NCBI RefSeq assembly: GCF_030156785.1
Contig: NZ_JASGLW010000010.1
Span: 1-64,000, forward strand
Length of the DNA: 64,000 nt
From: Methanohalophilus sp.
Lineage (GTDB): Archaea > Halobacteriota > Methanosarcinia > Methanosarcinales > Methanosarcinaceae
Direction of reading: 5' to 3'
The position numbers were made by a program, and so were the translations under genes. Positions within the stretch are counted from its first letter, which is position 1. Each line of letters opens with the position of its first letter. Of this stretch, positions 11,725 to 20,629 are shown one piece after another. The notes beneath the pieces are model-generated. The model searched no databases, was not told where the DNA came from, and was given only the letters and a program-made list of their open reading frames with translations.

Positions 11725-11790
11725 CTAACCTCAAACTGTAATTAGGAGAAGTAGTATTATATTTTTGAAACAATCTCAGTAATTGGAGGT
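11725..11790 (-). mobile_element. Terminal remnant of the IS5-like element, copy C
   Basis: On the minus strand the bases GTTTCAAAAATATAAT, then TTCTCCTAATTAC and AGTTTGAGG, match the beginning of copies A and B with small gaps. Nothing of the transposase frame remains. The remaining 330-base gap between trpD and the TatD-like gene holds only this scrap and the trp promoter region. Confidence 0.55.
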
Positions 11791-11799
11791 TAACAGGTT

Positions 11800-12642
11800 T
11801 TAAAGATTTATCTCTACCTCATAAACCTCTTCAACATTTTCCTTGTGGACTTTCCAAAAAATATCGTCACCAAAATCCTCAACAAGCTTCAAGGTTCTGC
11901 GGGGAATCGTTTTTGGACCAAGGACTGCACCCGGTCTTTTTGGATCATCAATATAGTCAGTTTCCATCATGAAACGACTTCCCTGCAAAAGAGCTTTCTC
12001 AATCGCACCTTTGCCGGCAAGTACTCCCGGAAATAAACCAATTTTTTCACAAACATCTACAAGTGGAGGAGCATAGTGCTTAACGACTTTACCCAGAGGG
12101 AATCCTGATTTTTTTGCAATGGAAGCTATATCCCGAAGTTCCGGTTCACCCACACTTTCAGTATGTATTTGAACCACACAACCTAAGTCTTTTCCAAGAT
12201 CAAATGCATGAGACATGATTTCATTGGATGCTTTCCATATTTCGTCAGAAACTGGATAATGCGGCCGGCCGCTCTTAAGTCCTACAGCAAGTCCTTTCTC
12301 CACATAACCTGCAGCTATATCAAGACCTGCTTTCATAAGAGAAGAAGCTTCCTCCAAACTCATACGTTCGGTTAGTTTTGAGATTTCTGCGGGATGAACT
12401 CCAAGCACAGAATACGCACCTACACCCATCTCATTAATCTGCTTTACAATTTCCACGGTTTCGTCAAACACAATCCTGTAATCTTCAGCCGTTGATACAT
12501 TTACACCCAATGTCCAGCTGGGTTTGGAGACAACAATCATGTGTGTTCCACCTGCATTCTTGAATTCACGAACTGCTCTTAGCCCCTTTGCGCGGGGATC
12601 AATGTGAATATGTTCATCAGTTATAGGAAATTGTGCTGTCAT
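11800..12642 (-). CDS. TatD-related metal-dependent hydrolase
   Basis: The 280-residue protein has the amidohydrolase metal motifs of the archaeal TatD-like group (COG1831): DEHIHID at the N-terminus, VLGVHPAEI, QIHTESVGEPE, KHYAPP and METDYIDDPKRPG. The activity of this subgroup is not established; TatD homologues are metal-dependent nucleases. The ATG at 12642 is selected because family members begin right before the HxH motif. It is transcribed away from icd with about 150 bases between them, and the two genes do not look functionally related. Confidence 0.8.
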   Translation of the reverse strand: MTAQFPITDEHIHIDPRAKGLRAVREFKNAGGTHMIVVSKPSWTLGVNVSTAEDYRIVFDETVEIVKQINEMGVGAYSVLGVHPAEISKLTERMSLEEASSLMKAGLDIAAGYVEKGLAVGLKSGRPHYPVSDEIWKASNEIMSHAFDLGKDLGCVVQIHTESVGEPELRDIASIAKKSGFPLGKVVKHYAPPLVDVCEKIGLFPGVLAGKGAIEKALLQGSRFMMETDYIDDPKRPGAVLGPKTIPRRTLKLVEDFGDDIFWKVHKENVEEVYEVEINL

Positions 12643-12799
12643 AATATAGAGTATGGGCTTTATCATGTAAAACTGTAGCCTTGATACTATAGAATGATAA
12701 AAAACCTGAAAATATTCCGATAGCTTCTTATATATATGATGGAGGCATTAAGGGAGCCAACTACCACTATATAAAGCTAACAAATTAAAAGTGATTTAT

Positions 12800-13813
12800 A
12801 TGAGTAAAACCGCAGCAGTAATTGAAGGAGATGGAGTCGGACCTGAACTTGTGAATGCAATGTTAAAGGTCGTTGAAGCGACGGGAACAAACGTAGAATT
12901 CGTCACCTGTGAAGCAGGTGCAGAATGGTGGGAAAAAAACGGTGGGAACTCCCTTATCCCAGATGAAACATGGGAAATTCTAGACGATTCGGATGCATGC
13001 TTTAAGGGACCAACAACAACCCCCGGGGGCGCAGGCTCCCCAAAAAGCGTTGCAGTCTCAATTCGCCAGAGATACAATCTTTACGCCAACGTAAGACCAA
13101 CAAAAACATTCCCTAACACCAACCATCCATTAGGAGATGTTGATTTTATCTGCGTCAGAGAAGGTACCGAAGGTATGTACATAGGTGAAGAAGTCAAGCT
13201 GACAGATGATGTTTACATTGCTATTCGTAAGATTACAAGACCCGCATGTCGCAATATTGCAAAATATGCATTTGAGGAAGCAAAGAACAGGAACTTCGAC
13301 ACAGTTGTTGCAATTCACAAGAGCAACATCCTTAAACAAACCTGTGGAACTTTTCTTGAGGAAGTCAACAAAGTAGCTGAAGAATATCCTGATATTGATA
13401 TCTGGGAATACCACATCGATAACATTGCACAGCAGCTTGTCAAGAACCCACAGCTTTTCAACCAAAAAGTGTTGTTATCCACCAACCTGTTCATGGACGT
13501 AATCAGCGAGGAATGTTCAGCACTGATTGGAAGCATTGGTCTAATCTACTCCGCAAACATCGGAGATGATTTCGCTATGTTTGAACCTGCACACGGTTCC
13601 GCACCAAAGTACGCAGGTCAGGACAAAGTGAACCCTGTGGCAACTGTTCTTGCTGGTGCATGGATGCTTGATTACCTGGGTGAAAAAGAAAACGCAGAAG
13701 CAATTTTCAAAGCTACAGAAGATGTCATCGCAGAAGGAAAAACAGTCACCTATGATCTTGGTGGCACTGCAAAACTCAGCGAAATGACAGATGCTATAAT
13801 AAGCAAAATTTAA
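12800..13813 (+). CDS. icd: NAD(P)-dependent isocitrate dehydrogenase (beta-decarboxylating family)
   Basis: The 337-residue protein is an IDH/IPMDH family enzyme: IEGDGVGPE at the start, SIRQRYNLYANVRP substrate arginines, VREGTEGMYIGEE, the catalytic Lys region AIHKSNILK, and EPAHGSAPKYAGQDKVNP. The TEG motif where IPMDH usually has LTGG favours isocitrate or homoisocitrate. Methanosarcinales make 2-oxoglutarate by the oxidative TCA branch, and a citrate or homocitrate synthase-like gene faces it, so isocitrate is the likely substrate. A TATATAAAG element at about 12767 suggests a very short leader. The ATG at 12800 is preferred over GTG 12791. Confidence 0.85.
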   Translation: MSKTAAVIEGDGVGPELVNAMLKVVEATGTNVEFVTCEAGAEWWEKNGGNSLIPDETWEILDDSDACFKGPTTTPGGAGSPKSVAVSIRQRYNLYANVRPTKTFPNTNHPLGDVDFICVREGTEGMYIGEEVKLTDDVYIAIRKITRPACRNIAKYAFEEAKNRNFDTVVAIHKSNILKQTCGTFLEEVNKVAEEYPDIDIWEYHIDNIAQQLVKNPQLFNQKVLLSTNLFMDVISEECSALIGSIGLIYSANIGDDFAMFEPAHGSAPKYAGQDKVNPVATVLAGAWMLDYLGEKENAEAIFKATEDVIAEGKTVTYDLGGTAKLSEMTDAIISKI

Positions 13814-13828
13814 GAAAAAAAGATGGTT

Positions 13829-13853
13829 TTATAAGGCGTAAATCGCCTTATAA
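13829..13853. terminator. Bidirectional terminator hairpin
   Basis: A perfect ten-base-pair inverted repeat (TTATAAGGCG, loop TAAAT, CGCCTTATAA) lies in the 46 bases between two convergent genes. T-rich tracts occur on the right and A-rich tracts on the left, so it can serve both icd and the facing synthase gene. Confidence 0.7.
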
Positions 13854-13859
13854 TATTTT

Positions 13860-15176
13860 TCATTTTCTAAGTGGTTTTCGGGAAATTGCTTCACCAGAAT
13901 AGGTTGCTTCCCGGTTCATGTTCTTTTGTACTACAGGTTCGAATAGGAAGTACTTTTCAACGTACCCCTGAATTTCCTCATCCGAGATACATGATACACG
14001 TTTCTCTTTGTTGTAAAGCTTCTGTATATCTTTCTGTATAGACTTCAGGCGAGGGTCTTTTTTTTCGATGGTAATCTGAACACCAAGAAGTTCCTTGAGT
14101 GCCTCCTGAACCTTATACCGAATAACTTCTATTCCAGAGGAATCACCCACAAGGAAAATTCTTTTTCCTCCGACTATTTCTGGTGGATATGGTTCGTAAG
14201 TAAATGGATTTTTGATGGCTCCTGCAGCATGTATACCAGATTCATGGGCAAATACGTTCGAACCAACTACCGATTTATTACGAGGTACGCGAATACCTAT
14301 TTCCTTTTGCATGAAATTAGCAAAATCTGAAATGGCTTCAAGGTTGTATTTATCAAAACCTTCAACCCTGCGACACAGGAAGATTAGTAGTTTTTCCAGC
14401 TCAGCATTCCCAGCACGCTCTCCTATACCTAAAAATGTAACGTTAGACCAGTTTGCACCGTGCCAGTAACCAGCAAGAGAGTTGGATACTGCCAATCCAA
14501 AATCATCATGACAATGTGTTTCGATGTTTTTTACACCAAGGTTATCCTTGAGATATTTTACCATAGACGGTATACCATAGGGCTCGTCAACTCCTTCGAA
14601 TGGAATACCATATCCGATGGTGTCACAAATACGAATGATACATTCAGGATCTATATCGATTATTTTCTCGATTAAAGGATAAACAAATCCGTAATTGTCG
14701 GCACGTGTCATATCTTCTACATGTGCACGTGTTCTTAAACCGTGATCAACGGCATACTGGAGTGCCTCAAGATATTTCTTTTCAGCAGCTTCTCTACTTG
14801 GAAGGCCCATTTTTTCAAAAATATGAGCATCAGAAACTGACATAAGAATTCCAGTTTCCTTTATATCGTCCATTTTAAGAACCAGATCAATGTCCGCGGT
14901 ATTCGCGCGTGCCCACCCGGTTACTTCTGGAAATTCATAACCCCTGTCAAGCATGAGCCTGATTGCTTTCTGATCCCTCTCATTATATACAAAAGTCTCA
15001 AGTTTTTCAATACCTATTTCATGCAAATAATCATAAATAGTCAATTTATGTCCACTTTTTAGAACAATACCGGGCATCTGTGCACCATCTCGAATAGTAC
15101 TGTCACTGATGCAAATTTCTTGGTCATGAGGGAGTTTAATCATGGGCAAGTCGTCGTAGTCCATATATACCTTCAC
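13860..15176 (-). CDS. Homocitrate/isopropylmalate synthase family enzyme, probable (Re)-citrate synthase
   Basis: This 438-residue protein is a DRE-TIM metallolyase: SDSTIRDGAQMPG at the start, the ETHCHDDFGLAVSNSLAG metal-binding HxH region, and GIGERAGNAELE. It lacks the C-terminal allosteric domain of LeuA. The same family includes the anaerobic (Re)-citrate synthase, and the facing icd gene suggests a role in citrate formation for 2-oxoglutarate and glutamate. Homocitrate synthase remains possible. Translation probably starts at GTG 15176, five bases after a perfect AAAGGAGGT; the in-frame ATG at 15164 is too far from this site. Confidence 0.75.
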   Translation of the reverse strand: MKVYMDYDDLPMIKLPHDQEICISDSTIRDGAQMPGIVLKSGHKLTIYDYLHEIGIEKLETFVYNERDQKAIRLMLDRGYEFPEVTGWARANTADIDLVLKMDDIKETGILMSVSDAHIFEKMGLPSREAAEKKYLEALQYAVDHGLRTRAHVEDMTRADNYGFVYPLIEKIIDIDPECIIRICDTIGYGIPFEGVDEPYGIPSMVKYLKDNLGVKNIETHCHDDFGLAVSNSLAGYWHGANWSNVTFLGIGERAGNAELEKLLIFLCRRVEGFDKYNLEAISDFANFMQKEIGIRVPRNKSVVGSNVFAHESGIHAAGAIKNPFTYEPYPPEIVGGKRIFLVGDSSGIEVIRYKVQEALKELLGVQITIEKKDPRLKSIQKDIQKLYNKEKRVSCISDEEIQGYVEKYFLFEPVVQKNMNREATYSGEAISRKPLRK

Positions 15177-15417
15177 AAAATACCTCCTTTCTCTGCAAAT
15201 GTTTCTATTCAGCGTGGGGGGATAGTTGAATAAAATAGTTAAGTCCGATTATACAATCAATCTGCTCAAAAAGCCATTTCAGTCATTATATGTTTCATAA
15301 AAGGCTTTGTTCCTTAAATGTGTTTCTTCTTGATTTGAAATAACCTTATATGAAAGAAGGCGGCAACCGTTTTCTTTTGTATCTTAACCTTAACTTCTAT
15401 ATACAGGAAAGTGCAAG

Positions 15418-15930
15418 TTGAATGATATGTGGCAAATTCTACTTCAGAAATTCGAGAAACATCCTGCTCAGCAGAAGGTACTGAGGATTCTTTTTGAGAG
15501 AGGATTTCAGGTTAATGATGATGGAAAAGTAGTGTCAGGAAGCATTGAAATTGCTCACACTCAGCTTGCAAGGGAAGCGGGCGTTGATCGACGTGTTGTA
15601 GATGCCACAACAGATACCATACTTTCTGATGAGTTATTAAAAAATATTTTTCAGAATGTCCTTTCAATACCCTTCCTAAGAGATGTGGCACCGCAACTTG
15701 GCCTTGGTGTTCTTATAATAACACCCGATGATGCAGCAAATATAGGAATCCTTGCTGATGTTTCGAGGATTATTTCTGAAAACGGCCTTAGCATTCGCCA
15801 GGCAGTCTCAGATGACCCATATTTTACCGATGAAGCTCGGCTTACAATAATAACTGATTCGAAAATACCTGGTGGATTAGTTGATAAAATAATGGAAATC
15901 AAAAGTGTGAAAGGTGTCAGTATTTACTGA
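15418..15930 (+). CDS. Amino-acid metabolism regulator with C-terminal ACT domain (COG2150 type)
   Basis: The 170-residue protein has an N-terminal winged-helix-like part (AQQKVLRILFERGF, then AHTQLAREAGVDRRVVDATTD) and a C-terminal ACT domain (residues about 95-170, with NIGILADVSRIISENGLSIRQAV). ACT domains bind amino acids, so it is predicted to sense an amino acid and regulate transcription; the ligand and targets are unknown. A TTG at 15418 has an AGGA site eight bases upstream and is favoured over ATG 15427. Its stop overlaps the end of the convergent reductase gene. Confidence 0.75.
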   Translation: MNDMWQILLQKFEKHPAQQKVLRILFERGFQVNDDGKVVSGSIEIAHTQLAREAGVDRRVVDATTDTILSDELLKNIFQNVLSIPFLRDVAPQLGLGVLIITPDDAANIGILADVSRIISENGLSIRQAVSDDPYFTDEARLTIITDSKIPGGLVDKIMEIKSVKGVSIY

Positions 15931-17129
15931 CTCAAAAAAACTGATTTTACAAAACTTTTCAGCAAGCCTGCCATATGTCTGGAATTGAGGGGGTTCAAAA
16001 ATTTTTTCAGTAAAATAGAGGGATGATCCATATCACCATATTCTTCTATGAGTCTCAAAAGTTGAGGATTATCCAGTGAATTTAATAAATTATTCCATTG
16101 TGGATCGGCAAGTTTAGCTGCAAAATTATGAGCCTTCATACCTATATTTAATTCCTTTTCTAGTACTTTCCTCCATTCTTTGTCATAAACGGAAAGGCGG
16201 AAAACTGAAGAATCTCCTTCAAGTGCAGCTTCAGCAGCTACTTTCCCTGCGATCTTTGCACAAACAGCACCAGTATAAATTCCACCTCCTGAAATAGGTT
16301 TAACCTGTCCAGCAGCATCACCACATACAATCAAACCATCTGCAACAGTAGTAGCTGGTAATCCTAGTGGTATCGAACCAATTACAAAATCCTGCGAGCC
16401 TACGGCAATTCGATCATATTTACTTTCAAGAGCATCGATGAATTTATCAAAATACTACTTAACACATTCATCCTGTTTTTCAATTGCCATCCCAATCCTG
16501 CACAGATTCTCATTTAAAGGCACGATCCATCCAAAGAAACCCGGGGCGACTGAGCCTACAAATAATTCAACAAACTCAGCTTTCTATGGTTTCATTTTCA
16601 CTTCAAACTGGATTCCAGGAAGAAGCCGATCAGGTTTTGGTATTCCAACTATCCTCGAAATTTCTGAACGAGGGCCGTCAGCAGCAATTACAACTTTTGA
16701 TTTGAACTTAACCTGTAACCCTTTTTGGGTTACATGTATTGTATTTAACCCATTTTCATAAGCCAGATTGTGAACATGTGATTTAAGGAAAATGTCTACA
16801 CCAGCATCTGCTGCCATTGTGGCAAGTTTTCTGTCAAAAACTTTCCTTAAAACAACATAGGCACGTGTATTCCTGCCGTCGATGGGTATGCACGTGCCAT
16901 CTGGAGCATGGACATAAGCCCCCCGTACAGTATTAATCACAAAAGAAGTATCTGGAGAAATATCGCATTCCTGAAGAGCTTTTGTGCTTAAAAGTCCGGT
17001 ACACTCAACGGGAAAACCTATTGATGAATGCTCCTCAAACAATGCAACTTTTGCACCATGCATGGCTGCGTATCTGGCAGCAATGGTACCACTTGGTCCT
17101 CCACCAATCACAGCCACATCATAGATCAT
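15924..17129 (-). CDS. Geranylgeranyl reductase family flavoprotein with two in-frame TAG codons (182 and 225)
   Basis: One 402-codon frame from ATG 17129 encodes a complete reductase. It has the FAD-binding VIGGGPSGTIAARYAA, FPVECTGLLS, the CGDAAGQVKPISGGGIYTG active-site region and a normal C-terminal helix bundle. Two TAG codons, at 16584-16586 and 16455-16457, split it into three open pieces with unchanged frame, and the middle piece (ELFVGSVAPGFFGWIVPLNE) matches the family PGFYAWIFP region. The family reduces double bonds of archaeal isoprenoid lipids or related prenyl groups; the exact substrate is unclear. It ends 10 bases before aroA begins its own stop and overlaps the convergent ACT gene. 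A second family member without TAG is at 37902. Confidence 0.88.
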
Positions 17130-17138
17130 AAGGATTCC

Positions 17139-18425
17139 TTATTCCTGACTCACCATTACATTCGCACCAATGGAGCGCATATCATCAAAGAAGTTTGGAT
17201 AGGAAATAAATATGGATTCTGCAGTATCAATTGTCGTATTGCCTGCAACTAAACCAGCTACCGTCAATGCCATTACTATCCTGTGATCGTGCCAACCATG
17301 CACTTCTGCACCTTTTAGTACTCCGCCCTTAATAATAAGCTTGTCATGTTCCTCAACAACGGTAATGCCCATTTTCGTTAACTCAGAAGCCATTGCATGA
17401 AGCCGATCTGTTTCCTTAAAACGAACATGTTCTGCGTTCTCAATAACAGTTTCACCTTTGGCTGCAGCTGCAAGAACAGCAATTGTGGGCACCAGATCCG
17501 GCGTTGCAGCAGCATCCACATGAATACCTTTCAGCTCACCCCCACCTCTTACTGAAACAATACCACTTTCCGTATCCCAGTCAATTCTTGCACCCATATC
17601 CCTTAATATTTCAATAATTCTGGAATCTCCCTGCTTTGAAGGAAACAGATTCTTAACTCTCACACTTGAACCCATGATTGCAGCTGCAGCAAGCAAATAG
17701 GAAGCCGAGGAAAAGTCCCCTGGAACAAGATACGTACCCAGATTATAGTGCTGTTTTGCAGGAATTATAAATTTCACATTATACTTATCATCTTCAAGTA
17801 TCTCTGCACCTGCCTTTTCAAGAACTTCAAGAGTCATATCTACGTAGGGACGGGATTTGAGTTCACCTTTTATTGAAAGGGTTGTACTCTGAGTTGTAAG
17901 AGGGCAAGCAATCAAAAGTGCTGAAATAAACTGTGAACTGATCGAACCGTCTATTTTTACAATTGCACCTTTCATACCTCCGCGAACAACAAGCGGAGCA
18001 CAGCCATTATTACGTGTGGAATATGCATCAACACTTAGATCCCTAAGTACGTCAAGTAATGGACCGTTAGGACGGGTACGCAAGGAATTATCTCCTGTAA
18101 GAATAGTTACACCATCTGTTAAGGCAGATATTGCAGTCATAAATCGCAATGTAGTCCCTGAATTTCTTACATCAATAACATTATCTGGGATTTTTGGCAT
18201 ACCGTTGACACCTTTTATCAAGAGGGAATCTTGTTGCCGGGTAATTTTCGCACCAAACATCTCACATGCATGGATGGTGGCTTCGGTATCTGCCGATAAC
18301 AAGGGGCGTTCAACAACACACTCTTTTGAAAGAGAACCTATTGTGATAGCCCTATGAGTATAGCTTTTTGATGGGGGTGCAAAAACTTCCCCGTTAACTT
18401 CAGAGCGACAAATTGATACTTTCAT
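17139..18425 (-). CDS. aroA: 3-phosphoshikimate 1-carboxyvinyltransferase (EPSP synthase)
   Basis: The 428-residue enzyme has PPSKSYTHRA near the N-terminus, NSGTTLRFM at about 88-96, DNSLRTRPNGPLLD, and the C-terminal RFKETDRLHAMASEL and GWHDHRIVMA motifs. It adds enolpyruvate from PEP to shikimate 3-phosphate in the route to chorismate, feeding the trp genes in this window. It starts two bases after the thyA stop and is followed ten bases later by the reductase gene, so the three are likely cotranscribed. Confidence 0.95.
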   Translation of the reverse strand: MKVSICRSEVNGEVFAPPSKSYTHRAITIGSLSKECVVERPLLSADTEATIHACEMFGAKITRQQDSLLIKGVNGMPKIPDNVIDVRNSGTTLRFMTAISALTDGVTILTGDNSLRTRPNGPLLDVLRDLSVDAYSTRNNGCAPLVVRGGMKGAIVKIDGSISSQFISALLIACPLTTQSTTLSIKGELKSRPYVDMTLEVLEKAGAEILEDDKYNVKFIIPAKQHYNLGTYLVPGDFSSASYLLAAAAIMGSSVRVKNLFPSKQGDSRIIEILRDMGARIDWDTESGIVSVRGGGELKGIHVDAAATPDLVPTIAVLAAAAKGETVIENAEHVRFKETDRLHAMASELTKMGITVVEEHDKLIIKGGVLKGAEVHGWHDHRIVMALTVAGLVAGNTTIDTAESIFISYPNFFDDMRSIGANVMVSQE

Positions 18426-18427
18426 AA

Positions 18428-19078
18428 TCAGATACCCTGTAATATTTTTTCAATTTTATCCCAGTCATGCTCATAAATGTGAGCGGATACGCTGATAGTT
18501 GTGATAGTCCCTGGTTTATAACCACTCTCATCCGCAACGTATTTAAGCAACCTTGAAAGTCCATAAAGGTTAGCAGGATAAGCCCCTGCAAAATCATGAC
18601 TTCGGAAAAGGGTTGTAAGATGTACTTTCCCGTCGCGCAATTTGAAATCATCAAGGATCATACAGGGAACTTCATCAACCTCTGTGTCAACATAAGGAAT
18701 CCAGGTAACTGCGGTAGCCCTGCGGGTGCTCTGGCTTGATTTTAGCTTTTTTATGGCATAATCGATTTGATCAACCCTATTATCCCAATTGCGCAGCCGC
18801 TGACCATATGTATACTCAAAGTCCTGGGAATTCTCACCTGTTATCAACTGTTTTGCATATTCATCAAGCCTTTCCTTATTCCATGCGATATCAGCAGGAA
18901 TTTCATCTGTGTAAGGATCCTTGATGGTTATCATCAGGTTCATAAATTCCTTGATTTTGCTTCCTCGTTCATCAGTAATAATCTTACCATGATTCCAGAT
19001 AATATTCAATCCTCTATACCAGGCATCAGTAATAGTGTTTGCACGGACGATTCGCCCAATCGGTGTTTCCTGCCCCAT
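18428..19078 (-). CDS. thyA: Thymidylate synthase, methanogen type
   Basis: The 216-residue protein is the short archaeal ThyA-like form. The nucleophile is probably Cys139 in DEVPCMILDDF; RTLFRSHDFAGAYPANL-like sequence (LTTLFRSHDF) and the C-terminal SAHIYEHDWDKI match the dUMP-binding core. Compared with bacterial ThyA (about 264 residues) it is short. It methylates dUMP with a C1 donor, in methanogens probably derived from tetrahydromethanopterin. The catalytic pocket residues are intact. A dUTPase that would supply dUMP is at 44944, not linked. Confidence 0.9.
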   Translation of the reverse strand: MGQETPIGRIVRANTITDAWYRGLNIIWNHGKIITDERGSKIKEFMNLMITIKDPYTDEIPADIAWNKERLDEYAKQLITGENSQDFEYTYGQRLRNWDNRVDQIDYAIKKLKSSQSTRRATAVTWIPYVDTEVDEVPCMILDDFKLRDGKVHLTTLFRSHDFAGAYPANLYGLSRLLKYVADESGYKPGTITTISVSAHIYEHDWDKIEKILQGI

Positions 19079-19185
19079 GGAGAGACCTCAAATTTCAAAG
19101 AGAATTAATGCCTCTAAGTATAAGATATTTCCTAAAAACGGTTGGCAAATCAAACACAAATGCCAGAGCTATCTCAGGTATATAG

Positions 19186-19490
19186 AATCTGTTTCAAAAA
19201 CATAAATACGGCATCTCCTAATTATAGTTGAGGGGGTATTGAATAGAATTATAGAAGCTCTTAGAGATTCAGCTTATTAGAAAGGTAAAGCTATCACTTG
19301 AAACGGTTTGTGTAGACAGTAGCTTCATTGAAAATAAAAAGTGACATTAGACAGCTTACAATGGACGGAAGAAAAAAAGGCAAAAAAGTTCATGCCTGCG
19401 TTACCTGTGAAGTTTTTCCACTAAGCATTAGCATTTCTGCTGAAAAAAGTATAAGAATAAGTTCTGAAACAGGTTCAACAATTATCATCC
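19186..19490 (+). mobile_element. Decayed IS5-like insertion sequence, copy B
   Basis: This plus-strand copy matches copy A (1-388, minus strand). It begins at an end of type CTGTTTCAAAAACATAAAT and continues through transposase pieces LTMDGRKKGKKVHACVTCE and PLSISISAE. Stops of all three kinds and frame changes occur before that point, including TGA and TAA, so the decay is real even if TAG is sense. After about 19490 the similarity to copy A is lost. The 616 bases between thyA and the HD gene contain this fragment and otherwise no gene that I can support; a short open stretch to 19558 is its continuation. Confidence 0.75.
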
Positions 19491-19694
19491 TGTTCTACAA
19501 ACTGATTTTCCTTAAGGATTTTTATCTGGGGAAACACTCCGGTGGATGTGGCATGTAGATTTTTCTTGATGTTTCAATATTGTGAGAACCTGCAAGCCAA
19601 GTAAATAAGCAAGCCTTTTCATTTGTCAGAACAACATGAAATACCAATTAAACACCTTACACATAGACTTCTCTCGGAAAAGAACATTTATAAT

Positions 19695-20569
19695 TTAGCG
19701 GAAAACAAGGTCTATATATTTCTGAAGTTGTTGGAACATTTTTGTGTCCTCAACGCTATGTGATCCAGATTGCAGCGCTTGAACCAGAGACCTGTAATAC
19801 CATTCCTGATCATCCTTCCCGGCATTGAAGTAGTCCCACATCCTATCACCCAGATAGCCAAGATCATCAAACATCTCCTTAATGTTAGCAAGCTTGTCAG
19901 CACAGACTAGAAGTTTGACATCACGCTCCGCATTCTTAAGTTTCACAAGAGATTGTTCTTTGCGTTCTTTCCAGTTGGACTGATCATGCACAACCAAGTT
20001 ACCTTTGGAGTCCATCTCCGAAACCGCTTTCACTAGACTAAAAACTCTCTCTCCAAAGGAATAACGCAAAGCCAAACTATCTGTTTTCGTATCTTCAAGT
20101 ACATCGTGCAAAAATCCTGCGATTACCAGAGAGTCAGGTGCTCCATTTTTGAGAAGGATAGAAGCAACATCCATTGGATGTGTTACGTACGGTGCACCGG
20201 AACATTTTCTGTACTGGTTTTGATGAGCAGCACGGGCAAATTCAAAAGCACTTTGGAGAGTACCCGGAGTAAAGCTAGTTTCATCTCTGGGAGCATATTG
20301 TTCACTTATTTCAAGGGCCTTAAGACGAAAATCCGCATTGCGTACATATTCATAAACCGATACCATACCCTTTTCGTAGAAAATTATTGAGCGGTATGGT
20401 TGGCTTACCCAGATTTTTCGTGAAGATCCATCTGACCATTCTTGCATATAAGTAAACGTGTCAGGAATCGAAAATCCGGATCTTGTATATCACCTATATG
20501 GATCTGTAAACCCAGCGGTTTTTTTTCAGTTTTCAAATTATATTTGGACACAAATTCACTTAGCCTCAT
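19695..20569 (-). CDS. HD-domain phosphohydrolase (SpoT-like), apparent frameshift near 20472
   Basis: The main frame has the HD-type hydrolase motifs ARAAHQNQYRKCSGAPYVTHPMD and AGFLHDVLEDT, then ADKLANIKEM, as in RelA/SpoT and MESH1-like phosphohydrolases; the natural substrate is unknown. The open frame begins at 20447 with no ribosome binding site and clearly continues upstream as coding sequence without a start. In a second frame an ATG at 20569 follows GAGGAG by five bases and reads MRLSEFVSKYNL, continuing to the same point. A single missing T in the T4 run (plus-strand AAAA, 20471-20474) would join the two. It is either a sequencing error, a pseudogene or programmed shifting. Confidence 0.75.
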
Positions 20570-20629
20570 TAGAACTCCTCTATTTCAGAAAGATGAAATT
20601 TTTTGAATCAGAAAATTTTAGATTATTAT

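Noticed and set aside
15924-16334. Stand-alone C-terminal reductase fragment (pseudogene)
   Set aside because: Together with the upstream pieces it forms one full-length frame broken only by TAG, with no indels and intact motifs.
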